Assembly (NCBI RefSeq): GCF_009861525.1
Contig: NZ_WVHL01000005.1
Coordinates: 248,001 to 312,000 of the forward strand
From: Pseudomonas sp. LD120
GTDB taxonomy: Bacteria; Pseudomonadota; Gammaproteobacteria; Pseudomonadales; Pseudomonadaceae
Direction: 5' to 3'
DNA: 64,000 bases
Part shown: positions 1-8,434 of the stretch, piece by piece
Numbering within the stretch: position 1 is the stretch's first letter
How the letters are laid out: each line of letters opens with the position of its first letter
Translations under genes and position numbers: made by a program
The notes under the pieces: generated by a model
Seen by the model: only the letters and a program-made list of their open reading frames with translations
What the model was told of the DNA's origin: nothing
The model's database searches: none

Positions 1-578
1 ACGCCGATCAGGCTGCCATCGCCGAACAGGTCCAGGCCCTGTTCGAAGGGCGCCATCCAGCCCGGCAGTGCACTGCTCGGGCTGGCCTCGGCCAGGCGCA
101 GGCGGGCGCTGAAGTCGTCCGGCAGCAAGCCCGGTAAATGGCCGCCGAGGGTGGCGCGCCAACGCTGGCCGCGCAGGCCTTCTAGATGCCGGTAATCGGC
201 GCCCAGAGCGATAAAGCGCGCATTGGCAAAATCCCGCAACCCGGCGATATGGTCGGCGTGGAAGTGGGAAATGATCACATGGCGGATATCCCCCGGGCCG
301 ATACCCCGTTCATGCAACTGCGCGCCCAACTGTTCCACCACGGGCAGTTGCACCGGCACCGCGCTGCGGTACAGGCGCTCGGGCAGGGCGCGGGTGGCCT
401 GGAAGAAGTGCTCGGCGTAGCCGGTGTCGTAGAGGATCCAGCCGTGCTCCGGGTGCTGGATCAGCCCGCACAGGGCCGGAAACTGCACCGGCGCCAGGCG
501 CCCGCCACGGTCGGCCATGCATTCCAGGTGCTGGCACCAGCCGGCCCGCAGTACCTTCAAGCTCACGCGGCGGCTCAT
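1..578 (-). CDS. Metallo-beta-lactamase-fold hydrolase (3' end outside window)
   Basis: About 192 N-terminal codons are visible; the C-terminus lies left of the window. Read on the minus strand, the protein starts MSRRVSLKVLRAG and carries the classic metal-binding motif HFHADH within VIISHFHADHIAGL, so it is a two-metal hydrolase of the MBL fold (lactonase, glyoxalase or esterase-like; substrate unknown). Its ATG overlaps the TGA of the upstream reductase gene (ATGA), and that gene overlaps the ketosynthase in the same way, so the three are translationally coupled and probably act in one pathway. The family is broad, so only the fold and a hydrolytic role are supported. Confidence 0.85.
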   Translation of the reverse strand, partial: MSRRVSLKVLRAGWCQHLECMADRGGRLAPVQFPALCGLIQHPEHGWILYDTGYAEHFFQATRALPERLYRSAVPVQLPVVEQLGAQLHERGIGPGDIRHVIISHFHADHIAGLRDFANARFIALGADYRHLEGLRGQRWRATLGGHLPGLLPDDFSARLRLAEASPSSALPGWMAPFEQGLDLFGDGSLIG

Positions 579-1582
579 GGCTTTTGTCTCTGTTGGGCCA
601 GCCACCATTGGGCGTGCTGGGCAATGCCCTGGTCCTGGCTGATCACCGGGCGATAGCCCAGGTCGCGCTGGATGGCGCTGATGTCCAGGGTCTGACTGAA
701 GGCCAGGACGCCGGCGCCGTAGCGGGTGATCAAGGGCTCGGCGCCGTTGCCCAGGCGCGCCTTGAGCTCCAGCAGGCGCGCCACGCCATGCACCAGGGGC
801 CAGGGCAGGCGGCGGGTGCGCAGCGGCAGGCGGAAGTGCTCGGCCATTTGTTGCAGCAGGTCCTTGAAGGCCAGCGGCGTGCCGTTGCTCAGGTTGTAGA
901 TGCACAGTGGGCGCGGCAGGGGCCGGGTCAGCGCCAGCCACACCGCGTGCACCAGGTTGTCGACGCAGGTCAGGTCCAACTGCGCCTGGCCGCCGCGCAT
1001 CAGCGGAATCGCCCCGCGTTGCATCACCCGCAGCAGGCGCGGCATCAGGGTTGCGTCCCAGGGGCCGAACACCGCCCGAGGGCGCAGGATCACGCATTCG
1101 GGCAGCTTGGCGTCTGTCAGCAGGGTTTCGGCCTGGGCCTTGCTGCGGGCGTAGTCATTCACCGGTGGCGGCAGTGGCTGGTCTTCGCGGATGCCCAGGC
1201 GGTCGCTGAAGTCGAAATACAGGCTCGGGGTGGAAATGTGCACCAAGCGCGGGATGCGGTTCTTGCCGCAGGCGTGGATCACCTCGGCGGTGGAATCGAG
1301 GTTGGCCCGGGCAAACGCCTGGGGCGAACCCCAGGGTGACGACAAGGCGGCGCAATGGACAATGGCGTCATGTTCGCGGCTGACATCGGCCAGCAGGCGC
1401 TTGGCCAACGGGGTGCCGTGCTCCAGGGGCAGCCAGCGCACCGGCGCCGGGCTGTGGGCAATCACCTCGGCCGCCGCCTCGGGGTTGCGTCCGCTGAACT
1501 GCACTTCGCAGCCTTCGGCGGCCAGCTTCCAGACCAGATGCCGACCGATAAAACCGGTTCCACCGGTGACCAGGATCTTCAT
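575..1582 (-). CDS. NAD(P)-dependent epimerase/reductase, extended SDR family (OleD/3-beta-HSD-like)
   Basis: 335 residues beginning MKILVTGGTGFIGRHL, the Rossmann nucleotide-binding motif TGGTGFIG of extended short-chain dehydrogenases. A YARSK sequence near residue 140 supplies the catalytic Tyr-x-x-x-Lys pair. The family includes sugar epimerases, 3-beta-hydroxysteroid dehydrogenases and OleD, which reduces a beta-keto acid made by the thiolase-like OleA. Because it directly follows a FabH/OleA-like ketosynthase with an ATGA overlap, reduction of a ketosynthase product is the natural inference, but the substrate is not shown. The ATG at 1582 is chosen because it overlaps the upstream stop; reading further upstream enters the ketosynthase gene in another frame. 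Confidence 0.85.
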   Translation of the reverse strand: MKILVTGGTGFIGRHLVWKLAAEGCEVQFSGRNPEAAAEVIAHSPAPVRWLPLEHGTPLAKRLLADVSREHDAIVHCAALSSPWGSPQAFARANLDSTAEVIHACGKNRIPRLVHISTPSLYFDFSDRLGIREDQPLPPPVNDYARSKAQAETLLTDAKLPECVILRPRAVFGPWDATLMPRLLRVMQRGAIPLMRGGQAQLDLTCVDNLVHAVWLALTRPLPRPLCIYNLSNGTPLAFKDLLQQMAEHFRLPLRTRRLPWPLVHGVARLLELKARLGNGAEPLITRYGAGVLAFSQTLDISAIQRDLGYRPVISQDQGIAQHAQWWLAQQRQKP

Positions 1583-2601
1583 CAGAACTCCAGGACCATG
1601 CCGCCCAGGGACAGGCCGGCGCCGGTGCCGATCAGCAACAGCCGTTGCCCGCGTTGAATGCGCCCGTCGCGCACCGCGATGTCCAGGGCGGTGGGCAGGG
1701 ACGCCGCCACCTGATTGCCGTGCCGGGCAAAGATATCGATGACCTTGTCCGGCCCCAGGCTCAGGCGCTTGGCCGCATGCTGCATGGCCTGTTGGCTGGC
1801 TTGGTGGGGGATGATCCAGTCGATCTGCGTGAGGGGCAGCGCGGCTTGCTGCAGCAAATCGTCCAGCAGTTCGGGCAGGTGCTTGGCCGCCAGGCGGAAC
1901 ACGCCTTTGCCCTGCATGGCGAAGCTGGTCAGGGGCTCGAACGGCACCTCGATGCGCCGCGGGTGAAAGCGCGAACCGCCGGCGGGGATCTGGCACAGCG
2001 CCGCGCCTTCGGCGTAGGTCTTCAGGCGCGAGGCGAGGATTTTCTGGCCGCCGTCGCCCGCCCCCAGGACCACCGCCGCCGCGCCATCGCCGAAGATCCC
2101 GCAGACCTCCACTTGCTGCCAGTCCAGGCCGCAGGAGGCGATGTCGGCGCACACCAGCAGTACGCGCCGGTACTGCCCGGCCTGGATCGGCCAGGACAGG
2201 GTGTCCAGGGCGGCGATAAAACCCAGGCAACTGGCGTTGATGTCCATGGCCGGAGTGCCCGACTGCCCCAGGCCTAGCTCCCGTTGCAGCAGCGCCGCAT
2301 TGCAGGGCATGCCCTGATCCATGGTGCCGCTGGCGCAGACGATCAGGTCCAGTTGGCCAAGCGCCAGGCCCGCCGCGTGCAGGGCCTGGCGCGCCGCTCT
2401 GGCGCCAAGGCTGGCGGCCGTGTCCGCAGGATCGGCGACGTGGCGCTGCTGCACCCCGCTGATGCGCGCCACGCTGCCGATTTCCAGGCCGAGCTGGCGG
2501 TCCAGCTCGGCACTGGTGACCACCCGCTGCGGCAGGGCGTGGCCGGTGCCGAGGATGGCCAGGGCGCGGGCCGGGCGGGGGGAGGACGCTGATGTGTGCA
2601 T
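1582..2601 (-). CDS. FabH/OleA-like 3-oxoacyl-ACP synthase III family protein
   Basis: 339 residues with the thiolase-fold condensing-enzyme triad of the FabH family: Cys125 in INASCLGF, His266 in IIPHQAS and Asn296 in ARHGNQVAASLP. The GDGAAAVVLG stretch is also typical. FabH enzymes condense acyl-CoA with malonyl-ACP; OleA homologues join two acyl-CoAs. Housekeeping fabH normally sits in a fab operon, so this copy, leading a gene set with a reductase and an MBL hydrolase, is more likely part of a specialised lipid or signal pathway. The stop codon overlaps the start of the reductase. The start at 2601 gives a normal N-terminus ahead of the AILGTGHALP strand. Confidence 0.88.
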   Translation of the reverse strand: MHTSASSPRPARALAILGTGHALPQRVVTSAELDRQLGLEIGSVARISGVQQRHVADPADTAASLGARAARQALHAAGLALGQLDLIVCASGTMDQGMPCNAALLQRELGLGQSGTPAMDINASCLGFIAALDTLSWPIQAGQYRRVLLVCADIASCGLDWQQVEVCGIFGDGAAAVVLGAGDGGQKILASRLKTYAEGAALCQIPAGGSRFHPRRIEVPFEPLTSFAMQGKGVFRLAAKHLPELLDDLLQQAALPLTQIDWIIPHQASQQAMQHAAKRLSLGPDKVIDIFARHGNQVAASLPTALDIAVRDGRIQRGQRLLLIGTGAGLSLGGMVLEF

Positions 2602-2634
2602 GCAAATTCCGTGTGTGTGGGCGTCGGGGCTTGG

Positions 2635-3282
2635 TCAGGTGGCGGACGGCGCGACCGGGCATTGGCTCAGGAAGGCTTGCAGCCCCTGCTGGTAGGCCTC
2701 GGTGGGCATCAGGTCAGTGTGTTTGGCGATGAAGCAGGCCACGCCTTGACGCTCCATATCGGCGTCCGCCACCAGGTAGAAGTCGGGAATTTCCTGCACG
2801 CTTGCGATCCGCTTCCAGGCCAGGCTGCTCTGACCTCCGCGGGTGTTGAGCAGGGTGAAGCCCTGGTCGTCGAAGTTCAGGCAATAGGTGCCTTCGACGG
2901 CCCGCAAGCGGGTTTCGATCAGGCGCTGACTCAACCCGCGCAACGGCGCTTGGGGTTTGATCGGGGTGGCGGCAATCCGGGCTTGCAGGTGCTTGATCCA
3001 GCGCCCGGAAAAGCGCCACCACAGGGGGATGAAGATCAAGGCGAACGCCACCATGGCAATGACCTTCTCCGGGGTGAAGGTCCGCTCGGGGAAGTAGATC
3101 GACAGGCAGCCGCCGATCAGGCACAGGGTGAACATCACGGGACCGATCAAGCGGCTTTGCCACCGGGCAAATGTGTTCATGGCCCGGACATGCTGCTGAT
3201 CATCCTTGAGCAATTCCTGCTTCAGCGGTTCGGCAATCCAGGCTTCGGTGTGGGCGGGGGTGATGCGGTAGTGCAATTCCAT
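2635..3282 (-). CDS. YcxB-like membrane protein
   Basis: 215 residues from MELHYRITPAHTEAWIAEP. Two hydrophobic segments lie near residues 45-90 (LIGPVMFTLCLIGGCLSIYF and VIAMVAFALIFIPLWW), followed by a soluble C-terminal half with the pattern 'FDDQGFTLLNTRG...LAWKRIASVQEIPDFYLV', as in YcxB-type proteins. The function is unknown. It is on the same strand as, and 33 bases upstream of, the ketosynthase gene, so it may head the same transcript. An in-frame extension to 3417 exists but reads through a non-conserved region; the ATG at 3282 gives the normal family start. No strong ribosome binding site is visible. Confidence 0.7.
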   Translation of the reverse strand: MELHYRITPAHTEAWIAEPLKQELLKDDQQHVRAMNTFARWQSRLIGPVMFTLCLIGGCLSIYFPERTFTPEKVIAMVAFALIFIPLWWRFSGRWIKHLQARIAATPIKPQAPLRGLSQRLIETRLRAVEGTYCLNFDDQGFTLLNTRGGQSSLAWKRIASVQEIPDFYLVADADMERQGVACFIAKHTDLMPTEAYQQGLQAFLSQCPVAPSAT

Positions 3283-3380
3283 GAGGGCTGAATCCGAGGT
3301 CCGTGTTCGGTGAGGGCGGCAGTCTACCGGCTTCTGGGGTGTGGTGAGCAACGGCGTGTGCGCTAACGCCGAGCGGCGGC

Positions 3381-4106
3381 TCAGGCTGGAAACTGCTCCA
3401 GATGCTGCTCCACCCACTGGTACAGGCGCTCGTCCAGCTGCGGCCGCTGTTGGTTGAAGTGGTCCTGGCAGCGGTTGAAGAACGGGTCCTGATTGATGCG
3501 CAGGGCCAGCTCAATGGGGCTTTCGCTGCCAGCATGGGCGGCCCGCAGTTGCTGCTGGCGCTGGTCGGCCTGTTCCAGGGTGTGCGTCAGGGCGTCCAGG
3601 TGCAGGAGCCTGAACTGAGCGATGGCCTGGGGCAGGTGAAAGTGCAGGGCACTGTCGAAACCCTCCCAGCCTTCGAAGGCCAGCCATTCGTGCAGGATCA
3701 TCAAGCAGCGCGGTGCCGGGGCCAGCCGCTCCAGCGCTTCGAAGTCCAGCCAGTACTGGCGCGGCAGCTGCTCGGCGGTTTCGATGGCCTGGGCGATCAG
3801 GTCCAGGGCCTGGCCCTTGTCCCGGTGATGCTTGCGCAGGATGCGCTGGGTCAGGGTGAAGCGCGCTGCTTCTATAGCGTGCAGGGCGCGGTTCAGATCG
3901 TAACCGGCGTTGTGCAGGTGTTCCCGGGCTTGCTCGGGGGGCAGGCCGGATTTGTCTACCAGATCCTGCAACAGCTCGGCTTTGTAGCGTTCGGCGGCTT
4001 GCTGCGGATTATCGGCGCAACGGGCGAGCAGGGCCTGGGCGTGGCGCAGGCCGATGGGGATCAACTTGCGTAGCTGTTGCAGGGCCTGGGTGTGCGTCGG
4101 GTCCAT
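3381..4106 (-). CDS. Hypothetical soluble protein
   Basis: 241 residues starting MDPTHTQALQQLRKLIPIGL. It is predicted to be all-helical, with no signal peptide or membrane segment. The first 80 residues include a UBA-like stretch (AREHLHNAGYDLNRALHAIEAA). A central region MILHEWLAFEGWEGFDSALHFHL and a C-terminal half rich in Gln, His and Glu follow. I do not recognise a function. An in-frame ATG at 4229 would add 41 residues, but these would be encoded inside the REP repeat at 4177-4313, so the ATG at 4106 is preferred. Confidence 0.65.
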   Translation of the reverse strand: MDPTHTQALQQLRKLIPIGLRHAQALLARCADNPQQAAERYKAELLQDLVDKSGLPPEQAREHLHNAGYDLNRALHAIEAARFTLTQRILRKHHRDKGQALDLIAQAIETAEQLPRQYWLDFEALERLAPAPRCLMILHEWLAFEGWEGFDSALHFHLPQAIAQFRLLHLDALTHTLEQADQRQQQLRAAHAGSESPIELALRINQDPFFNRCQDHFNQQRPQLDERLYQWVEQHLEQFPA

Positions 4107-4176
4107 CGACAGGGTGCCTTGGTCGTCATGGCCGGTGGCGGCGGGAGGCTGATTATCCACCGCGCCGGGCAAAACC

Positions 4177-4313
4177 TGTAGCCGCTGCCACAGGCTGCGA
4201 ACGTCCCGAAGGGACGCGGGGGTTCCCAAGGCAGAGGGCGGTTCGGCGGGCGATCGCCAAGCAAGGTCCTGCGGACCTTTTCGCAGCCTCGCGGGCTCGG
4301 CAGCGGCTACAGG
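4177..4313. repeat. REP pair in inverted orientation (BIME-like)
   Basis: The two copies are TGTAGCCGCTGCCACAGGC at the left and its inverted partner ending GGCAGCGGCTACAGG at the right. Each holds its own palindrome, and about 75 bases separate them. This is the commonest intergenic repeat of this chromosome; related copies occur at 8189, 14488, 29213, 43905, 50146 and 50784. Confidence 0.85.
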
Positions 4314-4318
4314 GTGCG

Positions 4319-4672
4319 TCAGGGGCCGGGGCGGGCGCCGTCGAGCAGGGCGTCCACCACGGCGCGGGCCATTTCCACGGAATGCACCATGGACCAGATC
4401 AGCCCGCGCTCGATGCCGCTGGCTCGTTCGGTGATTTCATCGGACACCTCTTCGGCGCATTTGAGCAGCAAGGAAACGTGCATCAGGGCGTCTTCGGCAT
4501 TCACCTGGGGTTGCACGGCGAACAGCGGGTGGCCCTGGGCGTCGCGCAGGCCGAAGGGGCGATGGCGGGTGCCGTGCAAGGCGGCCAGTAGGTTGGCGTT
4601 GGCGCGGTCCAGCTCTGGGTCGCGGCGTGGATGATCGGTTTGGAGAGGTGGATCGGGGACGAGCTTTTTCAT
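4319..4672 (-). CDS. DUF6124-type small Pseudomonas protein
   Basis: 117 residues from MKKLVPDPPLQTDHP. Pseudomonas genomes hold many small proteins with the same start (M-x-K-x-V-P-D-P-P) and a C-terminal helical segment such as 'NAEDALMHVSLLLKCAEEVSDEI', currently labelled DUF6124; no role is known. An AAAGGA ribosome binding site lies nine bases before the ATG at 4672. The stop codon falls six bases beyond a REP repeat. It stands alone, facing left, with a long gene-free stretch upstream. Confidence 0.75.
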   Translation of the reverse strand: MKKLVPDPPLQTDHPRRDPELDRANANLLAALHGTRHRPFGLRDAQGHPLFAVQPQVNAEDALMHVSLLLKCAEEVSDEITERASGIERGLIWSMVHSVEMARAVVDALLDGARPGP

Positions 4673-5322
4673 GAGACTGGTTCCTTTAGCGTTTGAGAAA
4701 CCGCCGGATCTCACTTCCACATGAGAGGGTGGCAGCCGTGCGCAGGTGTGGAAGACCGGGCTAAAGGAACCGGCGCACCCGAGGGTGCCCTACGCACAGC
4801 CGCCATAGATCGAGTTCACCCAAGCCGCATCGGCAAGGGTGTTCGAATGAGACGACTGCACGTCCTTTATCCCAGACTTCCACATCCGGGCCGCTGATTT
4901 GGCAGCGGCCCCGGGAGACTGCCTGATCGTTCGAAGGGGTACAAGGCGCTCAAAGGCGTGGGGGATTCTCTCGGATTTGCCCTACAAAACAAAGAGACTC
5001 TGCTTCGCTATGGCGCGGCTTCGCCTGACAAATCTCGGCTTTTCCAGGCAAAGAGTGGCACAACGGTCGATCAAAGAAGCAGAGAAATGATTTGATGTTT
5101 AATGAAATCAGGCTTTGATGCTCGGTCTGTATTTGGGCTGCATATAGTGCGTGGTGGAAGCCGGCAAGATTCAGCTTCAGGAGTCCTGAGCGGCGAAGTT
5201 GCACAGGACATTCCTGAGCAGGGCTTCGAGCACGTCGCAAATGCTAGGAGGCATCACTCAAGCGCGTTGAAACGGTTGGCTTTTTAAAACAATACGCATC
5301 CGACTTGCCTCTAGAGGAGCCA
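4673..5322. other. Gene-poor region of about 650 bases
   Basis: No convincing gene is seen. A hairpin GGGCCGCTGATTTGGCAGCGGCCCC lies at about 4890-4914 without a following T run. The motif ACTTCCACAT occurs twice (about 4714 and 4876). Short open frames on both strands here have no ribosome binding sites or family features. The right end holds a coding-like extension of the antitoxin described next. Confidence 0.5.
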
Positions 5323-5508
5323 ATGGTCGTCACGCAAAACGATGTGCCTGTTTATGTTGTCGAGTCTTACGTTGAGCGTAAGCGTCGCGACGAGGCAGTT
5401 GCGTTGGTGAAATTGCTGGCAGTCAGTTCGCGCGAGTATGCCCGAGGCAAGCATTGTTCGACTGATGAGCTGAAGGCCCGGTTGAGCGGGAGGGTTGCTC
5501 ACAAATAA
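5323..5508 (+). CDS. Phd/YefM-like antitoxin, probably N-terminally broken
   Basis: 61 residues from the ATG at 5323, which has a strong AGAGGAG ribosome binding site. The sequence '[26 protein letters not shown]' matches the middle strand and helix of Phd/YefM-type antitoxins (EP-x-x-I-T-x-N-x-x-P-x-x-V). The same frame continues upstream as [20 protein letters not shown] back to a TAG at 5245, and this looks like the missing DNA-binding N-terminus, but it has no start codon. No toxin gene follows. It is either a short orphan antitoxin or the remnant of one. Confidence 0.6.
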   Translation: MVVTQNDVPVYVVESYVERKRRDEAVALVKLLAVSSREYARGKHCSTDELKARLSGRVAHK

Positions 5509-5541
5509 AAAAAAGGGCCTGGAGACGTATCTCCAAGCCCT
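5505..5541 (-). terminator. Rho-independent terminator of aspA
   Basis: The stem pairs GGGC and TGGAGA (5515-5525) with TCTCCA and GCCC (5530-5540), with one internal mismatch and loop CGTA. On the minus strand it is followed by a long U run, from the A-rich stretch at about 5503-5514. It lies just downstream of the aspA stop at 5609. Confidence 0.85.
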
Positions 5542-5608
5542 CAAAAGGTGAGAGGTGTCTAGTCCCTCAACCTGGTGAGCGGTGTTGCATGTTTCGGGGT
5601 CGCGGCGG

Positions 5609-7033
5609 TTAAGCTTTCAGCGGAACCAGACGCGGGGCAATCATGTTTTCCGGACGCAGGATGTCGTCGAGCATGGCGTCGTCCAGCAGGCCTTCTTCGC
5701 GCACCAGTTCCAGTACGCCACGACCACTTTCCAGGGCGATGCGGGCGATACGGGTGGCGTTTTCATAGCCGATGTACGGGTTCAGCGCGGTGACCAGGCC
5801 GATGGAGTGCTCCACCAGTTCGCGGCAACGGGTTTCGTTGGCGGTGATGCCGGTGATGCAGTGCTCGCGCAGCATGTCCATGGCGCGTTGCAGCAGGCGG
5901 ATCGAGTCGAAGATCTTGAAGGCGATCAACGGCTCCATCACGTTCAGTTGCAGCTGGCCGCCTTCGGCCGCGATGGTCAGGGCCAAGTCGTTGCCGATGA
6001 TCTGGAACGCCACTTGGTTGACCGCTTCCGGGATCACCGGGTTGACCTTGCCAGGCATGATCGAGCTACCGGGCTGACGCGCTGGCAGGTTGATTTCGTT
6101 GATGCCGGTGCGTGGGCCGCTGGACAGCAGGCGCAGGTCGTTGCAGATCTTCGACAGCTTGACCGCGGTGCGCTTGAGCATGCCGGAGAACAGCACGAAG
6201 GCGCCCATGTCGGAGGTGGCTTCGATCAGGTCGGCGGCCGGTACCAGCGGCTGGCCGCTGATGGTGGCCAGGCGTTGTACGGCCAGGGCCTGGTAGCGCG
6301 GGTCGGCGTTGATGCCGGTGCCGATGGCGGTGCCGCCCAGGTTGACTTCGGTCAGCACTTCCGGCGCCAGGGTCTTCAGGCGAGCCAGGTCTTCGCTGAG
6401 GGTGGTGGCGAAGGCCTTGAATTCCTGACCGAGGGTCATCGGCACGGCGTCTTGTAGCTGGGTACGGCCCATTTTCAGGACGTGGCTGAATTCGTCGCCC
6501 TTGGCGGCGAACGACTGGATCAGGCTGTCGAGGCTGGCCAGCAGGGCGTCGTGACCCAGCAGCAAACCCAGGCGGATCGCGGTCGGGTAGGCGTCGTTGG
6601 TGGACTGCGCCATGTTCACGTCGTTGTTCGGGTGCAGGTACTGGTATTCGCCCTTGCTGTGACCCATGGCCTCCAGCGCGATGTTGGCGATGACTTCGTT
6701 GGCATTCATGTTGGTGGAAGTGCCAGCGCCGCCTTGAATCATGTCCACCACGAACTCTTCGTGGAAGTCGCCGCGGATCAGGCGGGCACAGGCCTCGCTG
6801 ATGGCGGCGTGCTTGGCTTCGCTCAGATGACCCAGCTCGCGGTTGGCATCAGCAGCTGCCTGCTTGACCATTGCCAGGGCCACGACCAGTTTTGGGTAGT
6901 GCGAAATCGGAACGCCCGAGAGACGGAAGTTGTTCACCGCTCGCAGGGTCTGGATGCCGTAATACGCTTGAGCCGGTACTTCGAGTACGCCAAGCAGGTC
7001 TTTTTCTGTGCGGAAAGATGCAGCGGAGGACAT
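5609..7033 (-). CDS. aspA: Aspartate ammonia-lyase
   Basis: 474 residues, the usual length in pseudomonads. It makes fumarate and ammonia from L-aspartate and acts as a cytoplasmic homotetramer. The superfamily signature GSSIMPGKVNPVIPE (catalytic loop, near residue 320) is intact, as are GGAGTSTNMNANEV and the TNDAYPT substrate-binding segment; these separate it from fumarase and argininosuccinate lyase in favour of aspartase. Two ATGs are possible, 7045 and 7033; 7033 (MSSAASFRTEKDLL) matches the usual start. A divergent LysR-type gene shares the upstream region, which contains a LysR-type box, so that regulator probably controls it. A terminator follows at 5505-5541. Confidence 0.93.
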   Translation of the reverse strand: MSSAASFRTEKDLLGVLEVPAQAYYGIQTLRAVNNFRLSGVPISHYPKLVVALAMVKQAAADANRELGHLSEAKHAAISEACARLIRGDFHEEFVVDMIQGGAGTSTNMNANEVIANIALEAMGHSKGEYQYLHPNNDVNMAQSTNDAYPTAIRLGLLLGHDALLASLDSLIQSFAAKGDEFSHVLKMGRTQLQDAVPMTLGQEFKAFATTLSEDLARLKTLAPEVLTEVNLGGTAIGTGINADPRYQALAVQRLATISGQPLVPAADLIEATSDMGAFVLFSGMLKRTAVKLSKICNDLRLLSSGPRTGINEINLPARQPGSSIMPGKVNPVIPEAVNQVAFQIIGNDLALTIAAEGGQLQLNVMEPLIAFKIFDSIRLLQRAMDMLREHCITGITANETRCRELVEHSIGLVTALNPYIGYENATRIARIALESGRGVLELVREEGLLDDAMLDDILRPENMIAPRLVPLKA

Positions 7034-7130
7034 GACGGAAATCATCTCAGTAGGGACCCGGTCTGTGCCGGGAACGCTGCGAATCCTAGGCCGAAGGGAG
7101 TTTTTGGGCCAATGCTATTAAACACTGGCC

Positions 7131-7147
7131 TATGCACATTCGGCATA
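7131..7147. promoter_or_regulatory. Candidate LysR-type box between aspA and its divergent regulator
   Basis: TATGC-ACATTCG-GCATA is a perfect interrupted dyad containing T-N11-A (T at 7133, A at 7145), the LysR-family consensus. A wider pair, GCTATTA (7114-7120) and TAATAGC (7146-7152), flanks it. The sites lie about 100 bases upstream of aspA and 70 bases upstream of the LysR gene. Confidence 0.6.
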
Positions 7148-7214
7148 ATAGCGGTGTGACGCCGGAGTGCCGGTGAGCGTGTGACCTAAAATGGTGCGTG
7201 TCCGGGAGGACCTG

Positions 7215-8132
7215 ATGAATCTGGAAAGTAAATGGCTCGAGGACTTCAGCGCCCTGGCCGCCACCCGCAGCTTTTCCCAGGCTGCCGAGCGACGTTTCGT
7301 GACCCAGCCGGCGTTCAGTCGACGCATTCGCAGCCTGGAAGCAGCCCTGGGCCTGACCCTGGTCAACCGTTCGCGCACGCCGGTGGAATTGACGGCGGCG
7401 GGGCAGCTGTTTCTGGTCACCGCACGCACCGTGGTCGAACAGCTCGGCGAGGTGGTGCGTCACCTGCACCATCTGGAAGGCGGTCAGGGTGAAGTGATGC
7501 AGGTGGCGGCGGCCCACTCCCTGGCGCTGGGCTTCTTCCCGCGCTGGATCGCGCAACTGCGCAATGAAGGGCTGAACATCGCCACGCGGCTGGTGGCCAC
7601 TAACGTCGGTGACGCGGTGCACGCTCTGCGCGAAGGCGGTTGCGACCTGATGCTGGCGTTCTATGACCCGGACGCGGCCTTGCAGATGGACTCGGAAATC
7701 TTCCCCTCGCTGCACCTGGGGCACACCGAGATGCTGCCGGTGTGCGCCGCCAACCCCCAGGGCAAGCCGCTGTTCGACCTGGAGGGGGAATCCAGTGTGC
7801 CGCTGCTGGCCTACAGCGCCGGGGCCTTTCTCGGGCGTTCGGTCAATCTGCTGCTGCGCCAGCGCAACCTGCGTTTCACCACGGTTTATGAAACCGCCAT
7901 GGCCGACAGCCTCAAGAGCATGGCCCTGGAGGGGCTGGGCATTGCCTGGGTGCCGCAGTTGAGCGTGCGCGCCGAACTGGCCCGGGGTGAACTGGTGGTG
8001 TGCGGCGGCGCGCAATGGCATGTACCGCTGGAGATCCGCCTGTACCGCTGCGCTCTGGTGCGCAAGGCCAACGTGCGCCTGCTGTGGCGCAAGCTGGAAG
8101 GTGGCGCAGCGCAAAGTGCCAGCAGCACATGA
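7215..8132 (+). CDS. LysR-type transcriptional regulator
   Basis: 305 residues. The N-terminal winged helix-turn-helix is textbook LysR: LEDFSALAATRSFSQAAERRF, then TQPAFSRRIRSLEAALG, at residues 8-45. The remainder is a periplasmic-binding-protein-like effector domain. It is transcribed away from aspA, the same arrangement as around PA5429/PA5428 in P. aeruginosa (from memory), so control of aspartate catabolism is likely. The ATG at 7215 follows a GGGAGG ribosome binding site; an in-frame ATG eight codons upstream lacks one. Confidence 0.88.
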   Translation: MNLESKWLEDFSALAATRSFSQAAERRFVTQPAFSRRIRSLEAALGLTLVNRSRTPVELTAAGQLFLVTARTVVEQLGEVVRHLHHLEGGQGEVMQVAAAHSLALGFFPRWIAQLRNEGLNIATRLVATNVGDAVHALREGGCDLMLAFYDPDAALQMDSEIFPSLHLGHTEMLPVCAANPQGKPLFDLEGESSVPLLAYSAGAFLGRSVNLLLRQRNLRFTTVYETAMADSLKSMALEGLGIAWVPQLSVRAELARGELVVCGGAQWHVPLEIRLYRCALVRKANVRLLWRKLEGGAAQSASST

Positions 8133-8188
8133 CCCTGTCGTCGTTGCTGCAGATCGCGAGGGATGTGCAGCGCCGGCAACGCCTGATC

Positions 8189-8325
8189 CTGTAGCCGCTG
8201 CCGCAGGTTCGGGCCGCGTTCGGACGATCAGCACCGCAGGGGCCGCCAAACCTGGCTCTGAAGGATTGGGGATATAGCTGTGGCGCCGGCTGCGCCGTCG
8301 TTCGCAGCCTGCGGCAGCGGCTACC
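8189..8325. repeat. REP pair (BIME-like)
   Basis: CTGTAGCCGCTGCCGCAGG opens the element and TTCGCAGCCTGCGGCAGCGG followed by CTAC closes it in inverted orientation, about 85 bases apart. It fills the space between the LysR gene and the purE promoter region. Confidence 0.85.
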
Positions 8326-8434
8326 GGGAGCTGGTCAGGCCGTGAGGGGGGGCAGTCCGGGGTGACTGACTTCAGAGTCAATAAAACCGGGGTTTTGCGT
8401 CGCCAATACTTTGTTCGACAGATGGTCGGCGAAA

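Noticed and set aside
575-2662. Single 695-codon minus-strand frame running through the ketosynthase and the reductase
   Set aside because: Only its last 335 codons are a real protein; the first part is an out-of-frame reading of the FabH-like gene.
4950-5240. Short frames on both strands in the gene-poor region
   Set aside because: No ribosome binding site, no recognisable motif and unusual residue composition.
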